A DNA stretch of 64,000 nt, from the NCBI GenBank assembly GCA_021325255.1, contig JAJPHP010000025.1, positions 1-64,000 on the forward strand, given 5' to 3'. Origin of the DNA: Nitrososphaerota archaeon (lineage in GTDB: Archaea; Thermoproteota; Nitrososphaeria; Nitrososphaerales; CADDZS01). Below the pieces are notes generated by a model that worked only from the letters and a program-made list of their open reading frames with translations, had not been told where the DNA came from and made no database searches. Shown here one piece after another: positions 24,076-33,750 of the stretch; within the stretch, counting starts at the first letter, position 1; the number at the start of each line of letters is the position of its first letter. The translations under genes were made by a program, and so were the position numbers.

Positions 24076-26886
24076 ATGCAGCAGCGAGTTTCTCTGGAGT
24101 TCGACTACAGTGCACTGGACGCTCACGTAGAGCAAAGGTACAGGGCACTGGGCTGGGCCGAGCTAACACCAATCCAGAGCAAATCATACAGGCTGCTTCT
24201 AAGAGGCAAGAGTGCACTCCTGGTAGCACCGACCGGTTCAGGCAAGACCGAGGCTGCAGTAATTTCAATCTTCGCAAGGCTTGCCTCGAGGCCAAGCAGT
24301 GAAAATTCGGGCGCCCGGGGGGTAAGAATGCTATATGTCACGCCTCTTCGTGCCCTAAACAGAGATATTTTCAGAAGGCTGATTTCATACGCCGAAGCCG
24401 AAGGTCTCAAAGCCGATATCAGGCACGGAGATACCTCATCCACAGCGAGAGCAAAGATGCTCGCAAGCCCTCCTGACATCCTAATCACAACACCTGAGAC
24501 GCTTGGCATTCTGCTCGTGAGTAGGAAATTCAAACTGCACCTTGCGGGCCTTGAATGCATAGTCATTGACGAACTTCACGAGCTCCTCGGTAACGAGAGG
24601 GGGTCGCATCTTATGCTGAGTCTCGAGCGATTGCAGCGAATCGTGACCAAGAACCAAGAGGAGATCATGCGAGTAGGTTTGTCCGCGACCGTCGGCGACC
24701 CTGAGGAGGCGGCAAAGTTTCTTGTTGGAAAACACGGCAAGTGCGCAATAGTCACCGACGTCTCGGCGCGTGGATATGACGTCTCGGTGAAGTACGTTAA
24801 TGGGAACCTGGCTGAGCTCGCAAATGGAATTCTTGAGTACATCGGCGAGCAAAAAGGAATGGACAAGAGTACTCTTGTCTTTACCAATACCAGAGACGAG
24901 GCGGAGTTTCTCGGAGCAGTCCTGAAGGCAAAGAGCCCCAGCATCCCCGTAGAGGTTCACCACGGCTCGCTATCGAAGGAGAGCAGGGAGACAACCGAGG
25001 GCATGTTGAGAAGCGGATCGGCCGGAATTGTCGTCTGCACTTCGTCCCTCGAGCTAGGGCTTGACATCGGCGCGGTCAACTTGGTGGTGCAGGTCGGATC
25101 GCCGAGACAGGCCACTAAACTGATCCAGAGGATCGGGAGAAGCAGGCACAAGATGCGCGTGAGAGCCGTCGGTGCGCTCATAACGAACAAGCTGGACGAA
25201 GAGCTCGAGGGCGTTGCTCTAATTGAAAGGATGAACAAGTCCTCCCTTGAATCTGTAATCGTGCACAAAAATCCACTCGACGTCGTGGCCCATCACATTG
25301 CGGGTCTTGCGCTTGAAGAAAGTTCGATAACCACGGAAAAGATTCTGGAAATCTTCAGGCAATCCTATCCTTTTTACGAACTCACGATTGAAGACGTGGT
25401 CGAGGTTGCTTCGATTCTTGAAAGGCAGGGGATAATCCGTTTCGACGGCGAGTTCGTCAAGAGGCGAGGGATAAGAACCATCGATTACTACTTCTCAAAC
25501 ATCTCTACAATACCGGACATTCAGCAGTTCGATGTTATCGACATCACAACGAAGAAAATAGTGGGGCGACTCGATCAGGTATTCGTGGGAGAATACGGAG
25601 AACCTGGAAAACCCTTCGTTCTGAAAGGGAACTCTTGGAGGATCGTCTCGATTGACGACGACAACAAGACGATGCACGTTGAGCCCATGTTTAGAGACCT
25701 CAGCACAATACCTTACTGGGTAGGCGAACTGATACCCGTAGAATTTGAAACGTCCCAGATCGTAGGCGGGATGCGTCGTGAAATAGCGAGCAAGTCCGGA
25801 AATAGTACGGTGTCAGTTTCAAAGCAGCAAAAGGAGAGGCTGGAAAGAGTAACGCGCGAACTTCAAAGCTTTATGCCAGATGAGAGAACCATAATCATCG
25901 AGAGGAAGAAAGCCTCATCCACCATCGTGGTGCACTCTTGCCTCGGGACGAAAGTCAATCAGACTCTTGCGACGACCCTTTCAACTCTACTCTCCGCGAA
26001 GATTGGATATCTCGTCGAGACCAAATCAGATTCTTACAGAATCGTGCTTTCGACAAGCGGCGCGCTTGATTCCAAACTTGTCGAGACGGCAATGAAGGAA
26101 GATGTCAACCTCGAGGATATTCTGCAGACCTCGATAGTGGGGACTCATCCTCTAAACTGGAAGACCTGGTATGTTGGAAAAAAGTTCGGAATCGTGGACA
26201 AGTCCGCCCAGTACGACAGGCGAGCCGCTCGGCTGATTCAGGACAGGTTCCGAGGAACAGCCCTGTACAGGGAGATTCTTCGCGAGCTGTTTCAGGAAAA
26301 GTACGATATCGAGAAAACAAGGGAAGTAATAGGCTCCCTCAGGTCAGGGAGGATCAAATCAAGAATCGTCGACGTTGACGATTACTCGGAGCTCGCAAGG
26401 CCCATTTTGGAATTTGCGTCGAACTTTGCTGCGCTTCCACTGAGCATGGAGAAGGCGATCCTTGATCTCGTAAAGGAGAGGCTCGGGAACGTCAAGCACA
26501 AGCTGCTCTGTCTGAGCTGTGGGCGGTACGAGTCAGTCGTGAAAACTAGCGACGTGAGAGAGCCAATTGTGTGCCCACTCTGCCACTCTCGACTCATAAC
26601 CGAGACGTATTCCTCGGACATCGACCTGCCAAAGATAATTCAGAAGAAGAAGGCGGGACTCCAGCTCTCCGAAGAGGAAGACAAGAAATTCAGACGTGCG
26701 TGGAAGACTTCAAGCCTCATACAAAACTTTGGCAAGAGGGCAATAACAATTCTGTCAGGCTTCGGGGTGGGGGTTGACACAGCAGCGAGAATAATTAGGC
26801 GGACTGGCGACGAAGACCAGTTCTATAGGAATATTTACCTCGCCGAAAAGAACTACGTCGCGACGCGCGGGTTTTGGCAAGACTGA
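24076..26886 (+). CDS. lhr: Lhr-type superfamily 2 helicase
   Basis: A 936-residue SF2 helicase. Motifs in order: TPIQ (Q motif, residue 31), APTGSGKTEA (motif I, residues 51-60), VTPLRALNRD (Ia), VIDELHELLG (motif II), GLSATVGD (III), TSSLELGLDIG (V) and QRIGRSRH (VI). A winged-helix and Lhr core follow. Near residue 815 there is a zinc module LCLSCGRYE with CPLCHS, and a C-terminal GFGVGVDTAARII resembles a helix-hairpin-helix. This is the archaeal Lhr layout with an extra C-terminal zinc part. Lhr proteins unwind DNA:RNA or DNA forks in repair. It is convergent with the OB-fold protein gene. Confidence 0.93.
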   Translation: MQQRVSLEFDYSALDAHVEQRYRALGWAELTPIQSKSYRLLLRGKSALLVAPTGSGKTEAAVISIFARLASRPSSENSGARGVRMLYVTPLRALNRDIFRRLISYAEAEGLKADIRHGDTSSTARAKMLASPPDILITTPETLGILLVSRKFKLHLAGLECIVIDELHELLGNERGSHLMLSLERLQRIVTKNQEEIMRVGLSATVGDPEEAAKFLVGKHGKCAIVTDVSARGYDVSVKYVNGNLAELANGILEYIGEQKGMDKSTLVFTNTRDEAEFLGAVLKAKSPSIPVEVHHGSLSKESRETTEGMLRSGSAGIVVCTSSLELGLDIGAVNLVVQVGSPRQATKLIQRIGRSRHKMRVRAVGALITNKLDEELEGVALIERMNKSSLESVIVHKNPLDVVAHHIAGLALEESSITTEKILEIFRQSYPFYELTIEDVVEVASILERQGIIRFDGEFVKRRGIRTIDYYFSNISTIPDIQQFDVIDITTKKIVGRLDQVFVGEYGEPGKPFVLKGNSWRIVSIDDDNKTMHVEPMFRDLSTIPYWVGELIPVEFETSQIVGGMRREIASKSGNSTVSVSKQQKERLERVTRELQSFMPDERTIIIERKKASSTIVVHSCLGTKVNQTLATTLSTLLSAKIGYLVETKSDSYRIVLSTSGALDSKLVETAMKEDVNLEDILQTSIVGTHPLNWKTWYVGKKFGIVDKSAQYDRRAARLIQDRFRGTALYREILRELFQEKYDIEKTREVIGSLRSGRIKSRIVDVDDYSELARPILEFASNFAALPLSMEKAILDLVKERLGNVKHKLLCLSCGRYESVVKTSDVREPIVCPLCHSRLITETYSSDIDLPKIIQKKKAGLQLSEEEDKKFRRAWKTSSLIQNFGKRAITILSGFGVGVDTAARIIRRTGDEDQFYRNIYLAEKNYVATRGFWQD

Positions 26887-26942
26887 GGTAGAAAAACGTC
26901 GCTCTGATAATTGTACTTTGCAGTTGGATCTTCCTGACTTTC

Positions 26943-28589
26943 TCAGCTACTCTCTAGCTCAACGCGGGAATAGTTCTTCAAAACCAAGAACTTTTTGCCC
27001 TCATGGATCTGGGCCTCAACTGCACGAAGCCAGAGCCTTTCTCCAGCGGGTATCTTTTCGAGCAATCTTGAAAGGTCTCTCCACGCGTAAACTTTTATCT
27101 CGCCAGTAGGGTCGCCAACCGACAGCTCTGATCTCCTGACAAGGCCGTCCTTTGTCTGGACCTCTCTGCTCGCGGCCTCTGCAAGGCTCATTACCTCAAG
27201 AGAAACGATGCTGCCCTCCTCGAGTTTCTCAATGCTCGTAACAAGTTTCGAGGAAGAGGGGATATCGGGTCGAGTCACCGCAGTTTTGACAATGGAGTTC
27301 TTCTTCGAGCAGACTGCCCTCGATGAGAGGTGATCTATCGAGTCAGGTTTGCAGACAATGACATCGTCAATTGCTAGCGATTCCACCCCTTGCATAGCTT
27401 CGTTAGCGAGCGAAACGGAGATTTTCCGGCTTGCCGAGTCAGTCACTAGGACTCGGACTGAAGCTCCGTCAAATTTTCTCTGCCCCATGGAAAGGATTCT
27501 CGCAACGAATGGTATGGGGGAGTCAGAAGACGGTTTGCCGGTATGCGCACTGAGAGATGTTGACGAAGATGAATGAGAGCTGAGAACATACGAGACATCC
27601 GGAGCGTTACTCTTGATCCAGTGGAGCGTCTCAACCCAGTACTCTAGTATGGACGAGGTCTCGTCTCCGTGCAGTTCGATGTCCTGCCCTCCTTCCGCAA
27701 CACCTCCAAAACTCTGATTGGACGAAGAAGACGCAGTCTTCGCCCTCAGGTTGCAGATTGTAACTTCCTCGCCTTCCCTCAAACTGAGGAAGACTGGATT
27801 TGGATTGTCCCAGATGACTACCCGAGTCGGCTTTTGTTGATACTCTTCAGAAGTCGATTGGGATATTGAAGGTGAGCCAATCCAGAATGAGATTAGGTTA
27901 CCCTGCGAACCGTCTGATCTGTTGAAAGAACTCTTCCGCAGTTCTCCGACACGTACAACTCTCCCCTTCAATACTAGGTGGCGGGCAGGCTCGAAGACCA
28001 GTTCCGGAGGTACGGCTCGCTTCTCGGGGGGCGTAACCATTGAGAGCTCAGTACCATCGACACTTTGGAGAATTTCCAGGCTCGACTTTTCGCCAACATT
28101 GAGGGCTAAAGAACCGTCCGGGCTCTGTCTTACGTACGTATTTGATATGCGAATGGGGTCGCCAGGTCGCAGCCCCTTGCCCTCGAGCGGAAAAGACGAT
28201 TTGGAATCCCAAAGATTGACCATGATGGTTGATGTCTCGTCATAAATGACCATTCTCGTGCGGAGTCCTTGCTTTGAATCTGTCTTTCTCACAAAGACCT
28301 TGGGTGGACCCCACGCAAGCACTCTTGCTTCAACCGTGACATTCTGCAGTTCTTGACTTAGGTCGGCCAGTTTTGTAGTACTGGACCTGTTGTAATTCAT
28401 CGTGACCCCCAGGTCTGCCGCGACAAGAAAGAGAGCACCTTGATCGGTGAGATAGCCCCCGCCGACTTTGCTCTTCTTCTCTTGTATCAATTTGAGGAGG
28501 CTTTCCCTCGAGACATCTGGCCTCTGACTGAGGATCTGAGCGAGAAGCGACTCGAGTTTTCGAGAGTCGGGGGACACAAGGGGCTCCAA
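26943..28589 (-). CDS. replication protein A-like OB-fold protein
   Basis: The 548-residue protein has an N-terminal helical segment (SPDSRKLESLLAQILSQRP, then SRESLLKLIQEKKSKVGGGYLTDQGA in part) as found in archaeal RPA. At least three OB-fold blocks follow, such as NVTVEARVLAWGPPK, RHLVLKGRVVRVG and GSIVSLEVMSLAE with GDPTGEIKVYAW. Archaeal RPA coats single-stranded DNA in replication and repair. No zinc finger is evident. The start is TTG (MEPLVSPD). The middle has a Ser-rich linker near residue 340. Convergent neighbour: the Lhr helicase, ending 56 bases away. Confidence 0.82.
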   Translation of the reverse strand: MEPLVSPDSRKLESLLAQILSQRPDVSRESLLKLIQEKKSKVGGGYLTDQGALFLVAADLGVTMNYNRSSTTKLADLSQELQNVTVEARVLAWGPPKVFVRKTDSKQGLRTRMVIYDETSTIMVNLWDSKSSFPLEGKGLRPGDPIRISNTYVRQSPDGSLALNVGEKSSLEILQSVDGTELSMVTPPEKRAVPPELVFEPARHLVLKGRVVRVGELRKSSFNRSDGSQGNLISFWIGSPSISQSTSEEYQQKPTRVVIWDNPNPVFLSLREGEEVTICNLRAKTASSSSNQSFGGVAEGGQDIELHGDETSSILEYWVETLHWIKSNAPDVSYVLSSHSSSSTSLSAHTGKPSSDSPIPFVARILSMGQRKFDGASVRVLVTDSASRKISVSLANEAMQGVESLAIDDVIVCKPDSIDHLSSRAVCSKKNSIVKTAVTRPDIPSSSKLVTSIEKLEEGSIVSLEVMSLAEAASREVQTKDGLVRRSELSVGDPTGEIKVYAWRDLSRLLEKIPAGERLWLRAVEAQIHEGKKFLVLKNYSRVELESS

Positions 28590-29099
28590 GATTACGCCTC
28601 ACTCCGTCAAGGCGAAATATTTCGATCTCGCCATGCATAATTCCTCCTCTCCGAGAGTGAAAGGAGGATGCGCCGAATCAACAGGAACAGGTATCAAGGC
28701 ATTAACGAGGGGCATTGATAACATTTTGTTTCAACCCCAAAGTGATTGAACAAAGGTGCTGGAAAATAAGAGAGTGGCTGGAAGGGGGCTCAAATCCACG
28801 ATTTCCTTGCGTCGTTTTTCGCAGACCAGTTAGAATATGAGAAGTGCTAACCACTACTCTATTTGGATCTTCAGTTGCGCCAGTTGATTCTGCTGCGGAC
28901 AACTAAAAACGTGCGTGTTGAACATTCGGAATACTTTAGATGGCATGGTCGTGAATTGTGGAACTGAGTCGTAAAACTGATTCTTGGAAGAGTGCAACCT
29001 TTTCGCCGCTTTCATTCAAGGCACTGCTCTTCCAGTTCAAGCCGTATCGAATTTCGCGAGCATTAGTTTTCCTCACTATCGGATTGTAGAGATTCCAAA
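28590..29099. other. gap, no intact gene
   Basis: About 510 bases. The minus strand at 28771-28870 has tRNA-like words (AGTGGTTAGCAC and GGATTTGAGCCCC) but no acceptor or T-stem pairing. No protein gene is convincing. Confidence 0.4.
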
Positions 29100-29936
29100 A
29101 TGACCATCGATTTGCTTCTGCTGCGCCTCATACTTGCATTTGTTGTGGGAAGCGTCTGGGTGACGCTCGTCACGATAATTGCCGAAAGGGCGGGTAGTTC
29201 CATAGGAGGGTTTGTGGGAGGCCTCCCGTCAATTTCGGTCTTTTCCTTCCTCTTCATTGGACTGAATCAGTCGCCAGAAGTTGCATCGCAAGCGACGACT
29301 GTTTTCCCGCTGATCTTGAGCTTTAGCGGTCTTTTTGCGCTGTTCTACGCTTTGCTCGCAAGAAGAGGATTCGCATTAGGTCTTTCTTGCTCCTTTGTAA
29401 TTTGGTTTGCTCTTGACGCCACTGTTGTTGTCTTTCGATTTCAGAGCTATGCTGCCTCAATTGCTGCATTCGCCGTGATTTCCATTGTCACATACCTTGT
29501 ATTTGAAAGGCAGTTGGATCTTCCCAATTTCCAGGGTACACAAATACACTACACCGTAGGACAAATCTTGTTTCGCGCGTTGCTTGCAGGCTCGGTCGTC
29601 GTCCTCGCCGTCCTTATGAGCGAGATCGGCGGGCCGATCTTTGGTGGGATATTTTCAGCGTTCCCAGCGGTGTTCACTTCGACTCTCTACATAATGAACA
29701 AAAGCAGGGGTCTTGACTACTCGCGGGCAATCACCAAGCCATTGATGATCTCCGCGACACTGACTTCGGCACCATACAGTGTGACGGTCCGATACACCTA
29801 TCCGGCGCTTGGAGTGGTCGCCGGGACACTTGTTTCGTATGCTTTGGTAATACCCTTTGCTGTCTTGTCCTACTATCTTTCCAAGAGAAATAACAGGACC
29901 ACGACGATCGAAGCCTCTAACATGGATACCGAATGA
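29100..29936 (+). CDS. integral membrane protein with an internal duplication
   Basis: A 278-residue protein with about nine or ten membrane segments and almost no soluble domain. Two similar loops start the halves: SIGGFVGGLPSISVFSFLF near residue 33 and GGPIFGGIFSAFPAVFTSTL near residue 180. Both have GG-(x)3-6-P-S/A followed by an aromatic-rich helix, which points to an ancient duplication with an inverted or tandem repeat fold, as in many transporters. The C-terminus is short and polar. The family and substrate are not recognised with certainty. It is transcribed alone. Confidence 0.8.
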   Translation: MTIDLLLLRLILAFVVGSVWVTLVTIIAERAGSSIGGFVGGLPSISVFSFLFIGLNQSPEVASQATTVFPLILSFSGLFALFYALLARRGFALGLSCSFVIWFALDATVVVFRFQSYAASIAAFAVISIVTYLVFERQLDLPNFQGTQIHYTVGQILFRALLAGSVVVLAVLMSEIGGPIFGGIFSAFPAVFTSTLYIMNKSRGLDYSRAITKPLMISATLTSAPYSVTVRYTYPALGVVAGTLVSYALVIPFAVLSYYLSKRNNRTTTIEASNMDTE

Positions 29937-31020
29937 ACTGCATACGCTGTAGATCGCATAGTATCCTTTGCAGAGACCATTTGCCTTTTCTTTCCAAAAG
30001 TAACTCGATAGGTTATTTTCGAGAAACCCATACGACCCACAACTCCTGTTTTTGCTCTGACGATTCTCAACAGCGCAGTTTTGGCTCCTGAAATGGACCG
30101 AAAAGGCTCATGTGCGGCTAAATGATGTTAGCCACAAAGAGTCAGCTGTAGTTGACTTGGAGCTTCTTTATTCACCACTCCATTACTTGGCATCGCTTTC
30201 TGAGAAGACGGAAGTGAAAAGAGAGGGCATCTGTAAACGAGGAAGAGGGCGTGAAGAAAATGTGTGTTTGCAGTGCGCTAGTTCAATTCTTCGCTCGCTG
30301 ACTGACATGGCATCGGTTCGACTTCCCGACCTTTTTCTCTCTTCACCCTCTCCCCTTCCGCGTTCCCTTTAATTTGATCAGTCTCTTGCTTTCCTTTTCG
30401 CGCCACTTGCTAAACTGGATAATCTTCAGGCGTTAGCACATCGATCTGTGTTCTCTATTCTAGTGCTTCGATGACAAAAGTCTCCAATGCAGTGAATCGA
30501 CCTCGTCCGGTTATTCTCTCCCTCCAGGAAAAAAGCCTCACTAAGGAATAGACGATACTATCAGCTCTTGATACTAGTATCTGGAATTCAGTTTTGGAAA
30601 CACTTCATGATTATTATGCGATTCATGTTCAACATGTTGAACGGGCATGCGAACGCGGTGAACGTGCTGTTCTAAACAACGGCTCTGCACAAACACTTTC
30701 GAAGCGGAAAGAGGCTCAAGCAGATCACGCTGCATCATGCGCAACATGATAGGCATCCTCTTCCCAATTGGTTTTACTACTTTGATAACCCAAGTTCCTT
30801 TCCTTTTCTGCCGACAAGTCTTGCTTGAGCTCTAGATGCACGCGAGATTCATTTTCTTAGGAAATTCCTGACGAGCGAAGCGAACGAATATCACTCACAA
30901 TCACCGCGAGTCCTACGACGGTAACACAAATTTCGATATATTCCGAATGCCGATATTATTTAGAGCGTTTCCGTTTTGTTTAATAGAATGGCTGAGATTA
31001 TGGATTAGTACGTGAAATCC
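29937..31020. other. 1.1-kb gene-poor gap
   Basis: No convincing protein or RNA gene is seen in over a kilobase. Notable items are the 16-bp palindrome at 30627-30642 and AT-rich promoter-like sequence before the small gene at 31021. It could hide a non-coding RNA. Confidence 0.45.
30627..30642. repeat. 16-bp perfect palindrome
   Basis: GTTCAACATGTTGAAC is a perfect palindrome in the middle of a gene-poor stretch. It resembles a two-fold protein-binding site. Confidence 0.8.
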
Positions 31021-31233
31021 ATGCGTCGAATCCAGACTGCGAGTTGTGTTCTCGAGTTCTCGCCGGAGAGGGAGCAGATCAAGTATGACCCTCGGCTTTG
31101 CAAGACCTGCCAGAAGCTGGGATACAAACAGCCGAGAGCTGCGCGGACAGTGTACAGCGACTGCGAAGAGCACTTTAGAGCAAGGATAAGGCGACTCTTG
31201 CTGACTGGAGGAGTGAAGATAATTTCAAAGTAA
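31021..31233 (+). CDS. small basic cysteine-containing protein
   Basis: From the ATG at 31021 (or a GTG 9 bases upstream) the product has 70 residues. It contains LCKTCQKLGY and, 20 residues on, SDCEEHF, which would give a C-x2-C...C-x3-H zinc site, within a basic protein ending RIRRLLLTGGVKIISK. Composition suggests nucleic-acid binding. No family is recognised. Confidence 0.5.
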   Translation: MRRIQTASCVLEFSPEREQIKYDPRLCKTCQKLGYKQPRAARTVYSDCEEHFRARIRRLLLTGGVKIISK

Positions 31234-31303
31234 GAGCGTAACTTAACCTACGCTCGCAGGGGCGGACCGAGACAAAGAGCCGGTCGCCTGGTGCCTTCCC
31301 ACC

Positions 31304-32020
31304 TCAGACTTTAATGTCCTTCCACTTGTTTTCATACGAAAGCCAGATGTACTTTCTTTTGTCTAGGGAGTGGCTCTTGGCGTATTCAATCGCGTACCTC
31401 TTTTCAAAGGGCTTAAGATTTCCGAGCTGTTTTGCTAAGAGCTGGTTACGAGCGGAGCCTTCCAGAAAAATGGCGAGCGTGCACGCTTCCTCCATGTTTC
31501 GCCCCGCCGTCATAATACCGTGCCCCTTGTGAATTAGGGCATTATGGTTCCCCATGGCAGAAATCATCTCCGAGGCGATTTCTTCGTTGTCGATAATGCC
31601 AGGGCCGCGATGGAGAATCGGCAGACCCTCGGCAAAGTAGCTGCTTCGTATCGATATAGGCAAAATGGTTTCATCGGTACTGGCGAGTGCGGTCGCGGTC
31701 GGAGCGTGGAGGTGGGTCACGCAATTTATTTCGGGCCTCGCACGATAGATGAACGTGTGGATTACAACTTCTTCAACAGGGTCTAGATTCCCTTTGACAC
31801 GATTTCCGTCCATGTCCACTTCGATGATGTCAGCCGAGGTAATATCGGGTAGCCCTTTTCCCTTGTCGTGCATGTGGCCTGGCATCAGGAGCGTCGATCC
31901 TGTGCGAACGCTAATGTGTCCCGCTATTTCGTTCCCCTTGTCCTCCTTTAGCCCTTCTAGGTAGGCGATCCTGCATGCTAGCGCAATTCTCTTCTTCAAT
32001 GCTTCGAAATCTTCGGACAT
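31304..32020 (-). CDS. class II aldolase/adducin-family protein
   Basis: The 238-residue protein matches zinc-dependent class II aldolases such as L-fuculose-phosphate aldolase. Features are GNEIAGHISVR near residue 30, the zinc motif THLHAPTATALA, EGLPILHRGPGI and the second zinc site ALIHKGHGIMTAG. All three His ligands are therefore present. Sugar phosphate cleavage or a related decarboxylation is expected. The start is ATG at 32020. It is monocistronic, so the substrate is not indicated by neighbours. Confidence 0.9.
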   Translation of the reverse strand: MSEDFEALKKRIALACRIAYLEGLKEDKGNEIAGHISVRTGSTLLMPGHMHDKGKGLPDITSADIIEVDMDGNRVKGNLDPVEEVVIHTFIYRARPEINCVTHLHAPTATALASTDETILPISIRSSYFAEGLPILHRGPGIIDNEEIASEMISAMGNHNALIHKGHGIMTAGRNMEEACTLAIFLEGSARNQLLAKQLGNLKPFEKRYAIEYAKSHSLDKRKYIWLSYENKWKDIKV

Positions 32021-32703
32021 TGGCTCTACACTTACTGCTTGAGATTCAGAGCCAAATCTCCAATTTTATGTACATTTCGCTCTCCAACTTTTGCTGCTCG
32101 GGGGTTTAAGAATTTTTGATCCTTGCGTTTCGCAGCGCTTGACTTGTTCCGTTTTTGCACGTTCTTTGCTTTCTCTTAGGAGTGAACAACTGCTAGTTTT
32201 CCGAAGAATTTGCTCGAATGCTCGACAACCAATCTCGGGCAAAACAACAAATTTCAACTCACCATTTTTTTCTCTCTCACACTCACCCTAGAAAGAAATC
32301 AATCTGAAGATGAAAGAGAGCTAGAGGAATCACGCAGACTTTACCCTCGCGCCTGATTTGAATCGGAGTACTGGTTTGTACCTGGGTAAGTGATACATTG
32401 GGCTTAGGGCAAGTGCTTGAGTCTTGTCTGTCCTCCTTGAGAGTTACGATGCAATAAGAAGGAAACTAAGGGAGGCGGTCGGATGCTCAGAGTCTAACAC
32501 TGTCCTTTGAAAGGAAATGGCAAATGGATGAAGCACGCGTAATTCGATTCAGCAATAACACTCTCTCCGTTACTCGATTAATGAATTATTCTCCTAATTT
32601 TCCCGAAATGTGTAAAAGCTATACTTTCATCGGTTCCCATCGTCACTTTTCCTTGGGCAGTAATTTCGACAGCATACTCTCTCAACCTTCGAGGCGCTCG
32701 AGG
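32021..32703. other. gap before the channel gene
   Basis: About 680 bases. An open frame joins 32524 to the channel start but its 60 residues look untranslated. No RNA gene or repeat is evident. Confidence 0.4.
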
Positions 32704-33750
32704 ATGAAGAAGGAGAGTCGCCAGCTAGGCTTCATGTTTTACGAAGCACTCTACGGTCCGATCGTGTTTGTCCGAAGCACCTACAGAGAACTCGTCGTCC
32801 TGTTTGCTATGTTCTTTGGTGGTGCTGCAATCTTTACCTACTATGACAAGGTGAGCTTGCTTGTCGCTTTTCTAGGCTCCGTCTCTACAATCACGACGAT
32901 TGGGCTCTACCTCCCGAACAACGGCAACTTCACGACTATGGACAGAAATGAAGCAATCCTATTAATCGTGGTGATGATAGTGGCCGTGGGCGCGGGCGCT
33001 TCGATGGTCCAGAAGACTGTAAGTACTGTCGTAAATGGCGAGCTAGCAAAAGGCGAAGCGGAGAAGCGGTTGATAAACAGGCTCAAACGACACGTCATCG
33101 TATTTGGTTACAGCCACCTTGGCAGGTACGTTGTCGAGAAACTTGAGGAACTCGGTTTCGATTACGTCGTTCTCACCAAGGATCCAGTAACATATCAGCA
33201 ACTCCTGAGCAAGGACATCTTTGCGGTTCTCGAGTACGAGACGCAGCCCATCACGGCGCTTTCTGCCGCCGGCATTGAGAGGGCGGCAATGGTGGTCGTC
33301 GCCCATGAGAACGATCCGGACAACATGCTCGTGATTCTGAGTGCAAGGAAGCTTCGCCCGGACATCCGAATAATTTCCGTGGTTCACGACCAGGCGCTTA
33401 TTGAAACGGCACGGAACGCCGGCGCGGACATGGTGATACCTTCCTCGGTCACAGTTGGGCACCTTCTCGCGCTATCGGCAGTGACGAAGAATCTCGTCGG
33501 GGTTGTCTTCTCGGAGAAGATTGGCACTAAAGAAATTGCACAGTTTTCGGTTTTCAAATCCTCACCGCTGATAGGGAAGGGGCTGGCCGAGGTATCCAAA
33601 TACTCGACCGTCATAGGTGTGGTCCGCAACGACCAGGTCCTCAAGAACACGTATGATCCGGCGTTCAGGATCGAAGAGGGCGACACCATACTCGTCCTTG
33701 GCGCTCCAGATGATCTCCTTCAACTTGAAGAAAGAGCAAGGGCGCTCTAG
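32704..33750 (+). CDS. two-TM channel with RCK (TrkA-N/TrkA-C) domain
   Basis: From the ATG at 32704 the protein has 348 residues. It begins with a membrane segment (ELVVLFAMFFGGAAIFTYY), a pore-loop-like stretch (LLVAFLGSVSTITTIGLYLP) and a second membrane segment (AILLIVVMIVAVGAGAS). An RCK domain follows with the nucleotide motif HVIVFGYSHLGRYV, and then a TrkA-C domain (SPLIGKGLAEVS). This is the MthK-like layout. The filter region reads TTIGLY where potassium channels have T-V-G-Y-G, so ion selectivity is uncertain. The longer frame from 32524 adds 60 residues with no family support. Confidence 0.85.
   Translation: MKKESRQLGFMFYEALYGPIVFVRSTYRELVVLFAMFFGGAAIFTYYDKVSLLVAFLGSVSTITTIGLYLPNNGNFTTMDRNEAILLIVVMIVAVGAGASMVQKTVSTVVNGELAKGEAEKRLINRLKRHVIVFGYSHLGRYVVEKLEELGFDYVVLTKDPVTYQQLLSKDIFAVLEYETQPITALSAAGIERAAMVVVAHENDPDNMLVILSARKLRPDIRIISVVHDQALIETARNAGADMVIPSSVTVGHLLALSAVTKNLVGVVFSEKIGTKEIAQFSVFKSSPLIGKGLAEVSKYSTVIGVVRNDQVLKNTYDPAFRIEEGDTILVLGAPDDLLQLEERARAL

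Noticed and set aside
28771..28870. tRNA-like words on the minus strand (AGTGGTTAGCAC and GGATTTGAGCCCC)
   Set aside because: A D arm can be drawn, but the T arm CGTGG/CCCCC does not pair and no 7-bp acceptor stem exists. At best it is a decayed relic.
30574..30756. 60-codon minus-strand frame around the palindrome
   Set aside because: His/Val-rich translation driven by the repeat; no start signal or homology.
32524..32703. 60-codon N-terminal extension of the RCK channel
   Set aside because: Polar residues with no conservation pattern; the ATG at 32704 directly precedes the membrane domain.
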